The position numbers and the translations under genes were made by a program. DNA of 64,000 nt from contig LNGK01000010.1 in the NCBI GenBank assembly GCA_001510575.1, forward strand, positions 681,825 through 745,824, in the 5' to 3' direction. This DNA is from Knoxdaviesia capensis (Eukaryota > Ascomycota > Sordariomycetes > Microascales > Gondwanamycetaceae). The notes beneath the pieces were generated by a model. That model made no database searches, was not told the origin of the DNA, and saw only the letters and a list, made by a program, of their open reading frames with translations. Positions 12,154 through 22,781 of the stretch are shown here, one piece after another; position 1 is the first letter of the stretch, and each line of letters opens with the position of its first letter.

Positions 12154-12173
12154 TGACGTCACTTAGGGTTAGG
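12154..12173. promoter_or_regulatory. CRE palindrome next to a TTAGGGTTAGG box
   Basis: The perfect palindrome TGACGTCA (12154-12161), a classical bZIP (CREB/ATF-type) site, is followed after one base by TTAGGGTTAGG (12163-12173). It lies about 1 kb upstream of COG5 and 1.7 kb upstream of the DUF2434 start. Confidence 0.5.
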
Positions 12174-12745
12174 CCGGTGAACGAGGCGCTGCTGTTAGGG
12201 GAAGCTGTGGAGGTGCTGCCAACTGCATAACAGCGGCGCAACGAACGTATGCGCGGGAACGCGCCGAAGCCGAATGGCCCTCGCTCAAGACTCGAGACAC
12301 TCGCCCATGTCACCCGATTTCCCACAAGCTCGCTCAACCCATGCAAGCCAAAAAGCACCAAAACTCCGGCTGGTCCGGGGACCTCTGCATAACAACCAAA
12401 TCAAACTCTACGTGGTGCATATAACGCGCTATAATCGGGACACACACACAGCAAACGCGTGCTCGGGGTAGACGGTTGACAAACCTGCAAAATCAGGACA
12501 ACCAAGAGCAGGGGAGGAGAGTCGTGTATTTGCTCATTCCCGAGCCGCCGAGATCCGCTGCTCGGGGCCCAGACTGTCAGCAGCACATGTGCCATCTACT
12601 TGTCCGAGTACACTACACTTCCTCGTAGGACGACATCTGAAGTCTTCTCGACCTCATCCCGGCGCTGCCTTGAATTCAGAGTTGTCCCACGTCGGATTCT
12701 GGACAGGACCGAGGCACGTACCTTACCCTAAACAACACTAAACTC

Positions 12746-12964
12746 TTAGGGTTGGTGTCCGTCTGGAATCCACGTCGGATCTGGCTCGTTCCTTTGTGTA
12801 AACCGGCTAGCTGGATTTGGCCGTGATCGTTTTGTCACCCAGTATTCTTCCCTCTTCATTCGATCAGTGCCGGCACTCGGTGAAGGAAATGCACCGCAGT
12901 GGACGTGGGCAGGGTTGGCGTATCGACATAACCCTAAGACGACCCGCATAGCAGCCAACCCTAG
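12746..12964. promoter_or_regulatory. three TTAGGGTT/AACCCTA boxes upstream of COG5
   Basis: TTAGGGTT at 12746-12753, AACCCTAA at 12930-12937 and AACCCTAG at 12957-12964, about 210-430 bp before the COG5 start. An ATCGATAAG sequence sits just after the last box. Confidence 0.45.
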
Positions 12965-13171
12965 TCTTATCGATAAGGACCCCACTGTGCGGGCACTGTC
13001 TTCATACAGTACGCAACTCACCACATTGGGCTTTTTGCCGTTTGAAGCTATCACGGTTTCCTCTTCTGCATATCACCACATCACTTGACGGCCATTGCAC
13101 GTCCCGACACCTCCGTCCCCCACTTCCGCCTCCGCCCTCCCGTCCCTCCTCTCTCAACCTCTCCCGCCACC

Positions 13172-14704
13172 ATGTCCGCCTCCTCGCCGTCCATCTTCCC
13201 CTCGGCCGTGTCTCTCCCGCCGGCCTCCGACGACCGCGACAACCCCGCCGGCCCGGGAGCCAGAGCTCACAACGACGCCGCCGCCGCAGCCGCCGCCGCC
13301 GCCGACGACGACGACCCGTCCTACATCGACTACGAAACCTTCCTCTCCCCGGCGTTCCGCCCCGCCGCGTTCGCCAACACGCTGGTGCTCGCCACCAACA
13401 ACCCGGCCGACACGCCGCTCGACCTCTCGACGCCGCTCTCGCGCGTGCTCTTCGACCGCCAGGAGGTCGACTCGCACATCGACCTGCTGACCACGCGCCA
13501 GGCGGCCGCGCTGCTCGCCCACACGCGCGCGCAGAACGCCGCGAGCCGCCGCATCGTCGCCGCCCTCGACGCGCAGATCCGCGCGCTCAACGACTCGTAC
13601 CGCCAGCTCGAGAAGGAGGTGGTCGACCGCCATGGCGACGCCGACGAGGTGCGCGGCGTGGCCTCGCGGCTGTGCGATGCGCTGCGGCTGGCGCGCTCCG
13701 TCGCGCGGTGTCTGCAGCTGGCCCGCCAGCTCGAGCTGCAGCACGCCGAGTGGGCGGCGGCGGCCGCGGCGGCCGCGGCATCTGCCCCGGCCACGCCGGG
13801 TGTGGCGCGCCGCGACGACCACCGCGCGCTGGTGCGCTGCAGCCACACCGTGCTCTCCCTGCGCGAGATCCTCGACCGCCGCGCCCCCGGCCAGGAGGGC
13901 TTCGGCCTGGACCGCGTCGACGCCGTGCGCGCGCTGCGCGACTCGGTGACCTCGCCGATCGAGCGCGCCGTGCGCGAGGCCGCCGAGCGCATCGTGCGCG
14001 ACTTCGCCATCCCGGCTGCCGCAACCTTCTCGGCCGTCGACGACGCCAAGGCCCGCCTGGTGTCGGCCGTCGTCACCCTGTACCTGCTCTCGCCAACCCC
14101 GAACGGCGTGGCCGCCGCGCCCGCCCCGCTGGACGCCCGCGCCTGGACGCCCGGCCTGCTGATCAACGCGCTGGAGGCCTACCTGCGCACCGCGCTGCAG
14201 GCCAGCGTGGCGGCGCTGGCGCGCGGCCTCGCCCAGCTGTCGACGCTGGACCGCGTGCTCGACGACATCTGCGCGCGCTGCCAGGCGCTCGTGGCCATGG
14301 AGGTGGTGCTGGCCGCCACACGCCCTCCGCCGCACCCGCTGCGCCCCGAGCCCGCCGCCGATGCCGCGGCCGCCCCCGGCCGCGCCCCCGTGGCCAAGCC
14401 GCAGGAGACCCTGCTGCGCGCGTTCCAGGCCCACCTGGAGGCGTCGTCGCTGGCGTCGTTCTTCTGGCGGTCGATGGCCAGCAGCCTGGCCACGCGCGTG
14501 CAGGAGATCTCCAACCGCGGCGGGCTGGCGGCCAAGACGCTGCGGGCGCGGCGCGACGCCGTCGGCGAGGCCATCCGCGACTGCGTGCTGCAGGGCTGTG
14601 TGCCGCCGGACTCGGTGGTGCCGTCGGCGTCGCTGCCGCCGGCGCGGTGGGACCGCGAGGCGGCGGTGATGGTCGGCAGTATCATGAACAACATTGGGCG
14701 GTGA
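13172..14704 (+). CDS. COG5: conserved oligomeric Golgi complex subunit 5
   Basis: Intronless, 510 aa, starting at GCCACCATGTCC. The family signature YIDYETFLSPAF, then FANTLVLATNNPADTPLDLS and LSRVLFDRQEVDSHIDLL near residues 50-110, is the conserved N-terminal region of COG5, a subunit of the tethering complex for retrograde transport within the Golgi. The rest is mostly helical and Ala/Arg-rich, with a conserved stretch FQAHLEASSLASFFWRSMA and a C-terminal RWDREAAVMVGSIMNNIG. Length is slightly above the usual 400-480 for fungal COG5. A poly-Ala/Asp run precedes the first signature. The frame upstream of 13172 is open back to 13085, but the context at 13172 is far better. Confidence 0.93.
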   Translation: MSASSPSIFPSAVSLPPASDDRDNPAGPGARAHNDAAAAAAAAADDDDPSYIDYETFLSPAFRPAAFANTLVLATNNPADTPLDLSTPLSRVLFDRQEVDSHIDLLTTRQAAALLAHTRAQNAASRRIVAALDAQIRALNDSYRQLEKEVVDRHGDADEVRGVASRLCDALRLARSVARCLQLARQLELQHAEWAAAAAAAAASAPATPGVARRDDHRALVRCSHTVLSLREILDRRAPGQEGFGLDRVDAVRALRDSVTSPIERAVREAAERIVRDFAIPAAATFSAVDDAKARLVSAVVTLYLLSPTPNGVAAAPAPLDARAWTPGLLINALEAYLRTALQASVAALARGLAQLSTLDRVLDDICARCQALVAMEVVLAATRPPPHPLRPEPAADAAAAPGRAPVAKPQETLLRAFQAHLEASSLASFFWRSMASSLATRVQEISNRGGLAAKTLRARRDAVGEAIRDCVLQGCVPPDSVVPSASLPPARWDREAAVMVGSIMNNIGR

Positions 14705-14865
14705 TAGAATGTTTCGGGAATGGATTTTGCTGCATGTTAGAAGCATATCACGACTGGAGTTTAGGTATAAAAGTCCCAATGAACTCGGAGCCGCCGGCTG
14801 TCTTTTGTGTCTGTACCGTCTTTGTGATGTGCCTGCAGCGGATACTCGTGACTCCCAAAGTGATC

Positions 14866-15237
14866 TCAAGTGCAACCCGCCACGACTTCGCCGCCCGGGC
14901 TCCCGGACACCAACAACGCCTCCAGCACCTCCAGATCCTCCAGCGCCTCCTCCAGCGCCTCCTCCGGCGCCTCCGCACATCTGGCACGGGCACCGCCTCG
15001 CCGACCAAGCTCTCCGCAAACGCCGCAACCTCGGCCACCGCGGCGATGTCGGGCCGCGAGAGCTGCACCGAGAGCATGCGCGCCGGCTCGGGCCGCGGCG
15101 TCTCGTGGTAGATGTCCGGTCTCACTTACACGCATTTGCGAGTACAAGCCAACTGACACGTCTGTGGAGGTTTCTCCGGCCCCACCAAAAACTTCGGCGA
15201 CTGTCGATCTGACCTCCTCCGGCTGACACCGTGCCGG
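14866..15237 (-). other. possible small minus-strand gene, unresolved
   Basis: Between COG5 and the SET gene the minus strand is GC-rich and codon-biased. One frame gives YHETPRPEPARMLSVQLSRP and on to AFAESLVGEAVPVP. Another frame gives a Glu/Leu-rich stretch EEALEEALEDLEVLEALLVS ending at 14866. A donor-like GTAAGT is at about 15128. The two frames are one base apart, so an unseen intron, a frameshift, or repeated GGAGGCGCT units could explain the pattern. The telomere-like inverted boxes at 15242-15269 would suit as its promoter. I could not build a complete model or name a family. Confidence 0.3.
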
Positions 15238-15241
15238 GCCG

Positions 15242-15269
15242 AACCCTAACCGCGGCGGTGGCTAGGGTT
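15242..15269. promoter_or_regulatory. inverted AACCCTA...TAGGGTT pair
   Basis: AACCCTA at 15242-15248 and TAGGGTT at 15263-15269 face each other across a GC-rich centre (CCGCGG). It lies about 280 bp before the SET gene start and just upstream of the possible minus-strand gene. Confidence 0.5.
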
Positions 15270-15548
15270 TCTTCCTGGGTAAACCGGCTCAAGTGGGCAA
15301 TATATCTCGAACCCGACGGGATATCTCCCGCAGTCAATATACGTCGACGCCAGCTGCTGATGTGGCCACTTTCAAGGAGGGCACTTGCAGACTTCCAGAA
15401 AAAGCAAGATGCCGGCTCTAGTCTTCGATTCCTGCTGTCTTCTCACCATGTCGTCAGACTCCGACTTCCACTTACACTCTCATCACTCTCACTTACACTA
15501 CTCCTCGCTCTGCGCACACCGACATCCACCGCCGTGACCTCCGCCCCA

Positions 15549-17141
15549 ATGCCGCCCGCCCACATCACCCGCCGGGCCCCCGCCCTCCTCCTCGCCCTGC
15601 TCACCCTCTTCGCCAACCCAACAACCCAATCCTCGCCGGGCCTCTCGCCCCGGCGCCCCGACCTCCCCGCCATCTTCCAGGCCGCCGTGGACAGCGGCCA
15701 CCCGGCCGCCTTCTTCGACTCCGACCACCCCACCGCCGCATCCCTCCCCACCGGCCCCATCGACGATGCCGCCCTCTTCTGGGCCCCCTGGACCGACCGC
15801 CCAGCCTGCTTCCCCATGACGCGCGCTCCGTCGCCCCCGCCAGCCGCCGACGGCTCCCCGCCGCCGCCGCCGCCCGAGCCGCCGCGCCCCGCCGACAAGC
15901 TGTGCGTGTACACCGACAGCGCGCGCGGCGCCCACGGCCTCAGCCTGCTCACCCGGCCCGACACCGCCCACGCGCTCGTCACATCGGGCCTGTTCTTCGA
16001 AGCCCCCGGCGCGGCGGTGTTCGGCGTGCCGGCGGACGCGGCCCCGGCGGTCCGCGTCGCGCCGGTCGAGGGGCGCGGCCTCGGCCTGGTGGCCGCCCGC
16101 GAGATCGCCCGCGGGGCGAGCGTGGTGGTCGACGACGCCGCGCTGGTGGCCGATCTGGACGTGCAGGACGGCGTGGCGCCGCACCACGGCCGCCGGCTGT
16201 TCCGGCGCGCGGCCGACCAGCTGCCGGCGGAGGCGGCGGCCGTGGTGCGCGGGCTGAGCCGCGAGAGTGCGGCGGCGCGCGGGGATAGCCTGGTTGAGGA
16301 TGTGGTGTTGACGAACTCGTTCAGTGTCGATATTGGGGGCGTGGCGCATATGGCGCTGTTCCCGGTGCTGGCGGTGAGTGTCCCCGGTCGTGCAGTGTAT
16401 GTGGACGGAGAGCTGGGACTAACGTGTGTGCGGTGCAGAGAATCAACCACGACTGCCAGCCGAAGTAAGTTGAGATACACCCCACGACATGTCAGGGTCG
16501 TTCTGCTAACACATCCAGCTCGCTCGTCATGTTCTCGCCCAGCGGCCTCTCCGTGAACATCAAGGCCCTGCGCAAGATCCGCCCCGGCGAGGAAATCACC
16601 ATCAGCTGTACGTTGTCTCCCCGGGTCTTTCTGCGGTCTCTCCGCCGGCACGAGCCTCTCTCCGGATTTACATACCAGCCCCTTCTCGTCCCCCCTCCAA
16701 ACTAACATCCCCACAGACGTCCCCCTCGGCCTCCCCTCTCCCGCCCGCCACACCCTCCTCCGCCAAACCTGGGGCTTCGAATGCACCTGCGCCCTCTGCA
16801 CCCGCAGCCTGCCCTCCGCCCTCGCCGCCTCCGACGCCCGCCGCACCGCCTTCCTCGCGGACCCCGCAAAACTGCAGGACCGCGTCTCGCAGCTCCTGTG
16901 GCAGAACCGCCGCGCCGACGCCATTGCCCTGCTGCACGACGCCCTCGACGCCGCCCGCCGCGAGAAGCTGCGGCCCTTGATGCCGCCGTTGCATGTGCAG
17001 CTCGCCCGCGTGTACCTGACCGCCCAGGAGCGCGCCGTCGCGGAGGAGTATGGCCGGCTTGCGGTGGCCGGCTTGCATGAGTTTGGGTTCTTGCATTCGG
17101 ATATCGACTGGGATTTGGATACCTTGCTGGCGCGTTATTAG
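15549..17141 (+). CDS. SET-domain protein (SMYD/SET5-like) with signal-like N-terminus
   Basis: Four exons, join(15549..16373,16439..16464,16519..16607,16717..17141), 454 aa. All introns have CTAAC branch sites, and the phases join cleanly. The SET elements are in order: VEGRGLGLVAAREIARG (about 172-188), RINHDCQPN (276-284, built from exons 1-3), PGEEITISY ending at Tyr314 (codon split over exons 3 and 4), and a post-SET CTCALC (Cys336, 338, 341). These are the SAM/substrate site and zinc cysteines of protein lysine methyltransferases. No MYND finger is visible. The start at 15549 gives a basic N-terminus then a hydrophobic run (APALLLALLTLFANP) like a secretion signal, which is odd for a histone or ribosomal methyltransferase. 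Catalytic activity is inferred; the substrate is unknown. Confidence 0.85.
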
Positions 17142-17932
17142 GTGGGCAAGGGGAGTTAGTTAGGAGGGTACAGAAGCACAAAGTCCATGTTCATACATTA
17201 TAATAAGACAAGATCTCCATTTTCTAACTTATGCATTCCGCGCCAATCTGGTGTATGCGCCTTCATCGGCTTCAACAACGAACGTAATCATCAAAATACC
17301 AATTCCGGAGGGTGGTCCCAAAGAAAGTACTGGAATACTTCCGCTAAGGCACATACCATCCGCTTCAAAGCATCTTCTCACCGCTCACACGCTTGTCAGA
17401 GCATCGTGGTCTGAACATCCAAATTACACGGAAGAGCATGCTCGGTAACAAGAACAGCCAACACAGACAGCCACAGATAGACACACACACAGAGACGGAC
17501 AGCCAGAGAGACAGACAAAAAGCAAGAACTGCATTGAAAGAAAGAAATACGACGAAAAAAGAAAGCAAAAATAATCCAAGACCCCTATAAAAAGGCACAA
17601 GCTCGAAATCCCAGGAAACAAGAAGACACACACACACACCAAGACAAGAAGAGACGAACAGGAAAAACATGCAGTGCAGACGAAAAGCACAAAAAGTCCA
17701 AAGACACACAGATTCAAAAACGAGTGCTGTTTCCAAGCAGGGAGCGTGGAGGGTGTTAGAAGCCTGATATGTGAAGATGTGGGCATATGAACGGCTTCAA
17801 CAGACGACATCAGCCCCGTCCGGAGAAAGCCGACGGCACAGAGACTCAAAGAGCGAGAGCCATCCCCGACAACGATCCACCGAACCGAGAGACACCCCCG
17901 AAAGGCGCCCGCCCACTCAATATCAGCGCAGC
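17142..17932. other. intergenic region between convergent genes
   Basis: AT-richer, with CA-rich runs around 17470-17720. It holds the 3' regions of the SET gene and TPS2. No gene was recognised. Confidence 0.45.
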
Positions 17933-20900
17933 TCACTTCGCCTCTGGTGGAATATGCCCACCAACAGTACTAAGCGCCGCCAGATTGACCTGCCCGACAT
18001 TCGCCAGGTGATGCTTATCCGGGTTCGTCGTGCCCGCCAGCAGCGCCACGCACTCAATCACGTCCTCCGGCTCCAGCAGGTGCCAGCCGGCCAGCGTGAC
18101 CTTGGAGCTCGCGCCGACGGTCACCGTGAACGACGCCTCGCGCTGCAGCACCTCGCCGGCGCCCGCCGCCGCGTTGAGCGAGCGGAACATGTCCTCGTCG
18201 GTGAAGTCGTCGCCCATGCACAGCGCAAAGCCCAGCGCCGGCTCGGGGGTTGCCGCCTCCGCCGCCGGCCCCTGGTACGCCTCAATCAGCCGCCGCACAA
18301 TCTCGCCCTTGTTGATAAACGTCGGCCGCACCTCCAGGTTCGCCTTTCCCGGCATCACCTCCACATCCCACTTCTGCCCCACGCCCGCCTCCAGCTCCTT
18401 CTGGCACTCGCGCGACTTGCTCAGCCCCAGCTCCGCGTCCGCCGCCTGCCGGTAGTGCCACGTCAGCGCGCACCGCTTGCGCTCGATGGAGCTGCCCGGC
18501 ACCAGGTCCGTGTACTTCTGGAACACGTCGTTGACCTCCGCCTGCCACGACATGTCGAACTTCTCCGCCAGGTTCTCCCACTCCGCGTCGCCCGGGTGCC
18601 GCATGAAGCTGCCGTGCTCCGCGCTGAACCCCAGCTGCGTAATGTGCCCCAGGTGCTGCTGCAGGAACTCCTGGTCCCGCCCCGAGATGATCCACACCGC
18701 GTTGCGCGGGTCCGCCGCCAGCTGCTTCAGCGCCTCGATGACGCGCAGCGACGGGATCGCCGCGCTCGGCTCGCGCACAATCGGCGTCAGCGTGCCGTCG
18801 TAGTCGAACATCAGCAGCCGCTTGCCGGCGTCCAGGTACTTCTGCAGCAGGATCGACCGGTCCAGCGCCGGCGTCGCAGCCCGGCTGCCGTCCGTCGCCA
18901 CCACCTGCACGTGGCGCCGGATCAGGCTGTCGATCCAGCTCTGCACGTTGCGCGTGGCCACGTGGTTGTAAAGGCTGGTGTGCATCGCCACCTTGCCCTC
19001 CTCCGACATTGTCAGCGCGTTGTTCAGCTCGCTAGCCACCCCCGTCAGGTCCCACGGGTTGATGTGGATCGCGTCCCGCAGGCTGCCGGCCGTTCCGCTG
19101 AACTCGGAGATGATGAGCGGGCCGTGGTTCTCGCCCTGGCACACCACATACTCCAGACTGGTGGTGTTCATGCCATCACGCACCGACGTGATCAGGCCGA
19201 TATCGCCCGCACGTAGCAGCGCAAAGTACTCGTCCTGGCTGAGGTACTGCGGGTAGTGCTGCACCGGCGAGAAGCCCAGGCTGCCGTAGGTGCCATTGAT
19301 CCGCATGACGAGCTCATTGACCCGCGTGGCGATCCGGTTCTCCGACTCCTCCTTCTCCGCCTCTATGCTCGTCGGAGACGTCACCTGGATCAGCACCACC
19401 TTCTCCCGCCACTCGGGGTACATGTCGAGGAAGTGCTCAAATGCCTGCAGCTTCTGCGCCACTCCTCTCACGCTGTCCAGACGGTCGCGGCCCACAATCA
19501 CCTTCTTCCCCTTGTACAGCTCCTTCAGCGCGTTGTAGCGCTTGGTAACCGCATCGGTCCAGGCACACCGCTCAACCTTCTCGACGTCGATGCCGATCGG
19601 GAACACGCCCACCTGCACCTTGGTTCCAAACGCCTCGACATAGTTGGTGCTGGACGGGAAGTTCAGCACGCGTGTGCAGCTGCTGGAGAAGTGTCGGAGG
19701 TAGCTGTAGGCCTGGAACCCGATCAGGTTCGCGCCCAGGACGCCCTCCAGCACCTCCTTGCGCCGCGGCAGGCAGCGCAGGAACTCGCTACTGGGGAACG
19801 GGCAGTGCAGGAAGAACGAAATGTACATGTGCGGCATGCGCTCGCGCAGCAGGCTGGGCAGCAGCATGAGGTAGTAGTCGTGGATGATCACCACGTCGCC
19901 CGGCTTGTAGATCTCCAGAATCTTCTGCGCAAACTTCTGGTTCATGCGGTAGTAGTCGACCCACTGCACGCGCTCGGCCCGGCCGTCGGTGGGCTCGTGC
20001 TGCTTGTAGTGGAAGAGGTTGTACAGCTCATGTTCGGCATATCGTCTCCAGCGGGCCTGGTCGCGCAGGCGGATTCCCTCCTTGGTGTCGTCCTCGTCGT
20101 CCGACAGCCACACCGGAACGGTCTTGATGGTCTTGCTGTGCGACAGCTGGTACTCCAGGCGAGCCATATCGGCACGGGGCACCAGCACGCCTTCGGCAAA
20201 CGGCTGCAACGGCGCCCGGACAACGCCGTCGACGGGGATTGGCGCCGAGAGCTGGTTGAGCGGCGCGGGAATGGAAATCGAGCCGTCAATCGGTCCTTCC
20301 AAGCTGTCGATTTCGCCGGTCCAGGCTACTGCAGTGTGGTTCCATGGCGTTTGTTCGGATGACAGGTAGGCAAGGGAGTCGAACAGCGCAGATTGGCCGG
20401 GCCTCGGTTTGAGTTCCTGGAAGACGAACGAGGCATTAGTGGGAAATACTCTCGGAGAGAGGAAGCAAACTACGGGGATTCGGGGCAGTGAGTTGGAGCA
20501 AACGGGGACGAAGATGGTCAGGATGTGTTTGGGGGTTCTTTTCTTTTGTTTCTTTCTCTTTTCTTTTTCTTTCTGTTGTTGTTCTAGGGAAAAAATGCAA
20601 GGGGGAAACTCTCTCAGACGTAGAAACTGCAGATATGAATAGGGAAATGACGTGTAGGGATTGGATGAACTGTATTCTATCTTGGATCGTTGCGCAGAGC
20701 TCGCAAAAGACCACACTCAAAAGCACACATACCCAGTCTCCGTCAATGTACTTGAAGCTGTGGGGAATGTTGAAGGTGGCAGATATGACGTTTCCGCTTA
20801 GGCTGAGATCGGGGTTGGAGTCACGGATGTCCGTCAGCGATTCGCGGCGGCGTCTGGCACCGGTGGGCGGCACCTTGCCCCCGTTGGCAGTGTCGGCGGC

Positions 20901-21212
20901 CATGGTCGGAGCGAAGCCGTTCAGCGCGGCCGGAGTCACAAGCGGCACAAGTGATGTATCGTCCTGCTGGTCGTAGTACTCGCCGGAGTCGGCGCTGACA
21001 ACGTCGATGTACGTGGCCGGGTGAATTCCGGGAGTGGCCGCCTCGTTCTCGTTGTCGAGGTTGTTGTCGTTGTCGAGCGTGGCGGCGGAAATGTCGATTT
21101 CGGGGAGGGAAGGACGAGTGTGGGTGGTTGTAGCTGCGGTTGTAGTGGTTGGGGATGTGGTTGTTGAAGCAGCAGCCTCAGCCGGCTGCTGCTGAATATC
21201 GTCCTGCGACAT
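17933..21212 (-). CDS. TPS2: trehalose-6-phosphate phosphatase, TPS2 type
   Basis: Two exons, complement(join(17933..20416,20733..21212)), 987 aa. The 316-nt intron (donor GTATGT, branch CACTAAT, acceptor CCAG) joins DGDW to ELKPRPGQSALFDSLAYLSS. Residues 1-145 are Thr/Ala/Asp-rich and probably disordered. A GT20 synthase-like domain follows. In its sugar-phosphate site GRDRLDSVRG has Arg where active synthases have Lys, consistent with the non-synthetic GT20 domain of TPS2 proteins. The C-terminal HAD domain has MFDYDGTLTP (Asp698 and Asp700), WIISGRD, and GDDFTDEDMF, the phosphatase motifs. The enzyme removes phosphate from trehalose-6-phosphate in the cytosol, usually within the trehalose synthase complex. 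AGGGG stress-type elements occur at about 21315, 21361 and 21551 upstream. Confidence 0.95.
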
Positions 21213-21431
21213 GACTGACGGATTCTGCCCGGAACTAAGGCCAATGGCTCAAAACGTCTAAACTAGTCGGTGAAGCGGAGGTATGGGGCGAGAAAGGCGA
21301 GAAAGGGATAGAGGAGGGGTGGGAGCAATTTTTTAGTAACTAAAAAAAAAAAAGCTACTGAGGGGCCGGAATCGGGACGATCACCTAGGATTTGGGGGGT
21401 CCAGGTGTTCGAGATCGTCCAGATATGCAGG

Positions 21432-21458
21432 TCTATCTATCTATCTATATATATATAA
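21432..21458 (+). repeat. (CTAT)n/(AT)n microsatellite
   Basis: A CTAT tetranucleotide run passes into an AT dinucleotide run, about 220 bp upstream of the TPS2 start. Confidence 0.9.
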
Positions 21459-22755
21459 AGTATTATCTCCATATATATGGCGAGATATGGTGAGGTGTTC
21501 GTCCTGTTGAGTAGACTGAAGATGGGCGTGTCGTGTCGGTCGATGGAGGGAGGGGTCTAGAGTCTAAAAAATGTACACATATATTAAGAAAACTAGAGGC
21601 AAATAGCTCAGCTGTTTCGTTAGCAGAGCTCTTGGGACGGATGGGGCAAATAATTCTCGAGTTTCTTGGTGGGGCATCCACGCAGGTGTTTCCGGACTTC
21701 CCATGGCAGGGAAACCCATGAAGACCGGGGGGGACGAAGGATTGGATGACCAGCCAGAACCAGGCACTTTCACATGAATCCTGAGCATCCGCGAAGTTCG
21801 ATCATCTCCATATGGACCTCGGGGCTTCTTCACACATACCGCCAGATCCGTGATGGTCGGATGGATAGTAGTGGTCTCTTGATCGATGTTTGGGAATCGC
21901 CAACGAGCGTGAAAAGCAGTGATAATCCAAAAAGTAGTTGTATTCTAGATAGAGAAGATGTCAGCAAAGGACCCCAATCTGGAGATGCCAGCGGTGTGGG
22001 CCACTCTGCGCCGAGAATGTCTCTGGAGTGGCATGGATTCCCAACAAGAGACAGACACACCCCCCGACAGCCAGACTCGTTGTGGTGTATCTCCCGCTTC
22101 ACAATGGGCTGAACTCACCCAAAAAAATAAAGACGGCTCGTCTATGGTGAAGCCTGGTGAAGCCACAACCAAGAAACAGGCCAGTCGGCTGCAATAAGAG
22201 CGGACGGAGAGAGAGCCCGAAGCTGTAGCAATATAAAACGACGATCCGAGAAGAGAGACGTGTTTATGGGAATAAGAAGAGAAAAAGACAGACAGTGTGA
22301 TAAGAAAAACTACCAGACAATAGAAGGAAAAAAGAAGAAGAGAGAGGACGACGACGAAAATGCTGAGGAGGGGACAAAATATAAAGAAAGGAGAAAAATG
22401 ACATGCAGTTACAGACAGCTACGTATCCATCACATATATGAATATTCTTATAGCCAGGAAATGCATCTAAGGAAGAATATTCATTTAAACGGGCAAATCT
22501 GAAAAGAGGCAGGCGCGGCAGGTATATTGGCAGGACCGAAACGACGGAAGGAGCAGCAGGTGGCATCAACGATGATGCATCGATAAACGGGCAAAAAAAG
22601 GAAAGAAGGAACAGTGACAGGGTTGTGTGGGAGGGCAGGTGGCATGGCGGGGTCGCTCTTTCCCTGCGATCAAGCTGCAGACTTCACGCAGGGCGTTTAC
22701 GCACGTATCGGGGTGCAGATTATGATATTCATGGTTGTGAGAGTACGATTCTATG

Positions 22756-22781
22756 GAGAGAGAGAGAGAGAGAGAGAGAGA
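22756..22781 (+). repeat. (GA)13 microsatellite
   Basis: Uninterrupted GA run. A shorter GT run lies at 22946-22963. Confidence 0.95.

Larger units (their letters stand above)
10791..13171. other. intergenic region between divergent genes (DUF2434 and COG5)
   Basis: No gene was recognised in about 2.4 kb. It contains degenerate CAGACA repeats near 11645-11704, a 17-nt G run, a CRE-like site next to a TTAGGG box, and more TTAGGG boxes at 12746, 12930 and 12957. Short open frames on both strands have no recognisable motif. Confidence 0.45.

Noticed and set aside
13042..15111. 689-codon plus-strand open frame overlapping COG5
   Set aside because: Arg/Pro-rich shadow of COG5 in another frame caused by high GC3.
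17771..20362. Long plus-strand open frames opposite TPS2
   Set aside because: Arg/His/Gln-rich antisense shadows of the conserved TPS2 coding strand.
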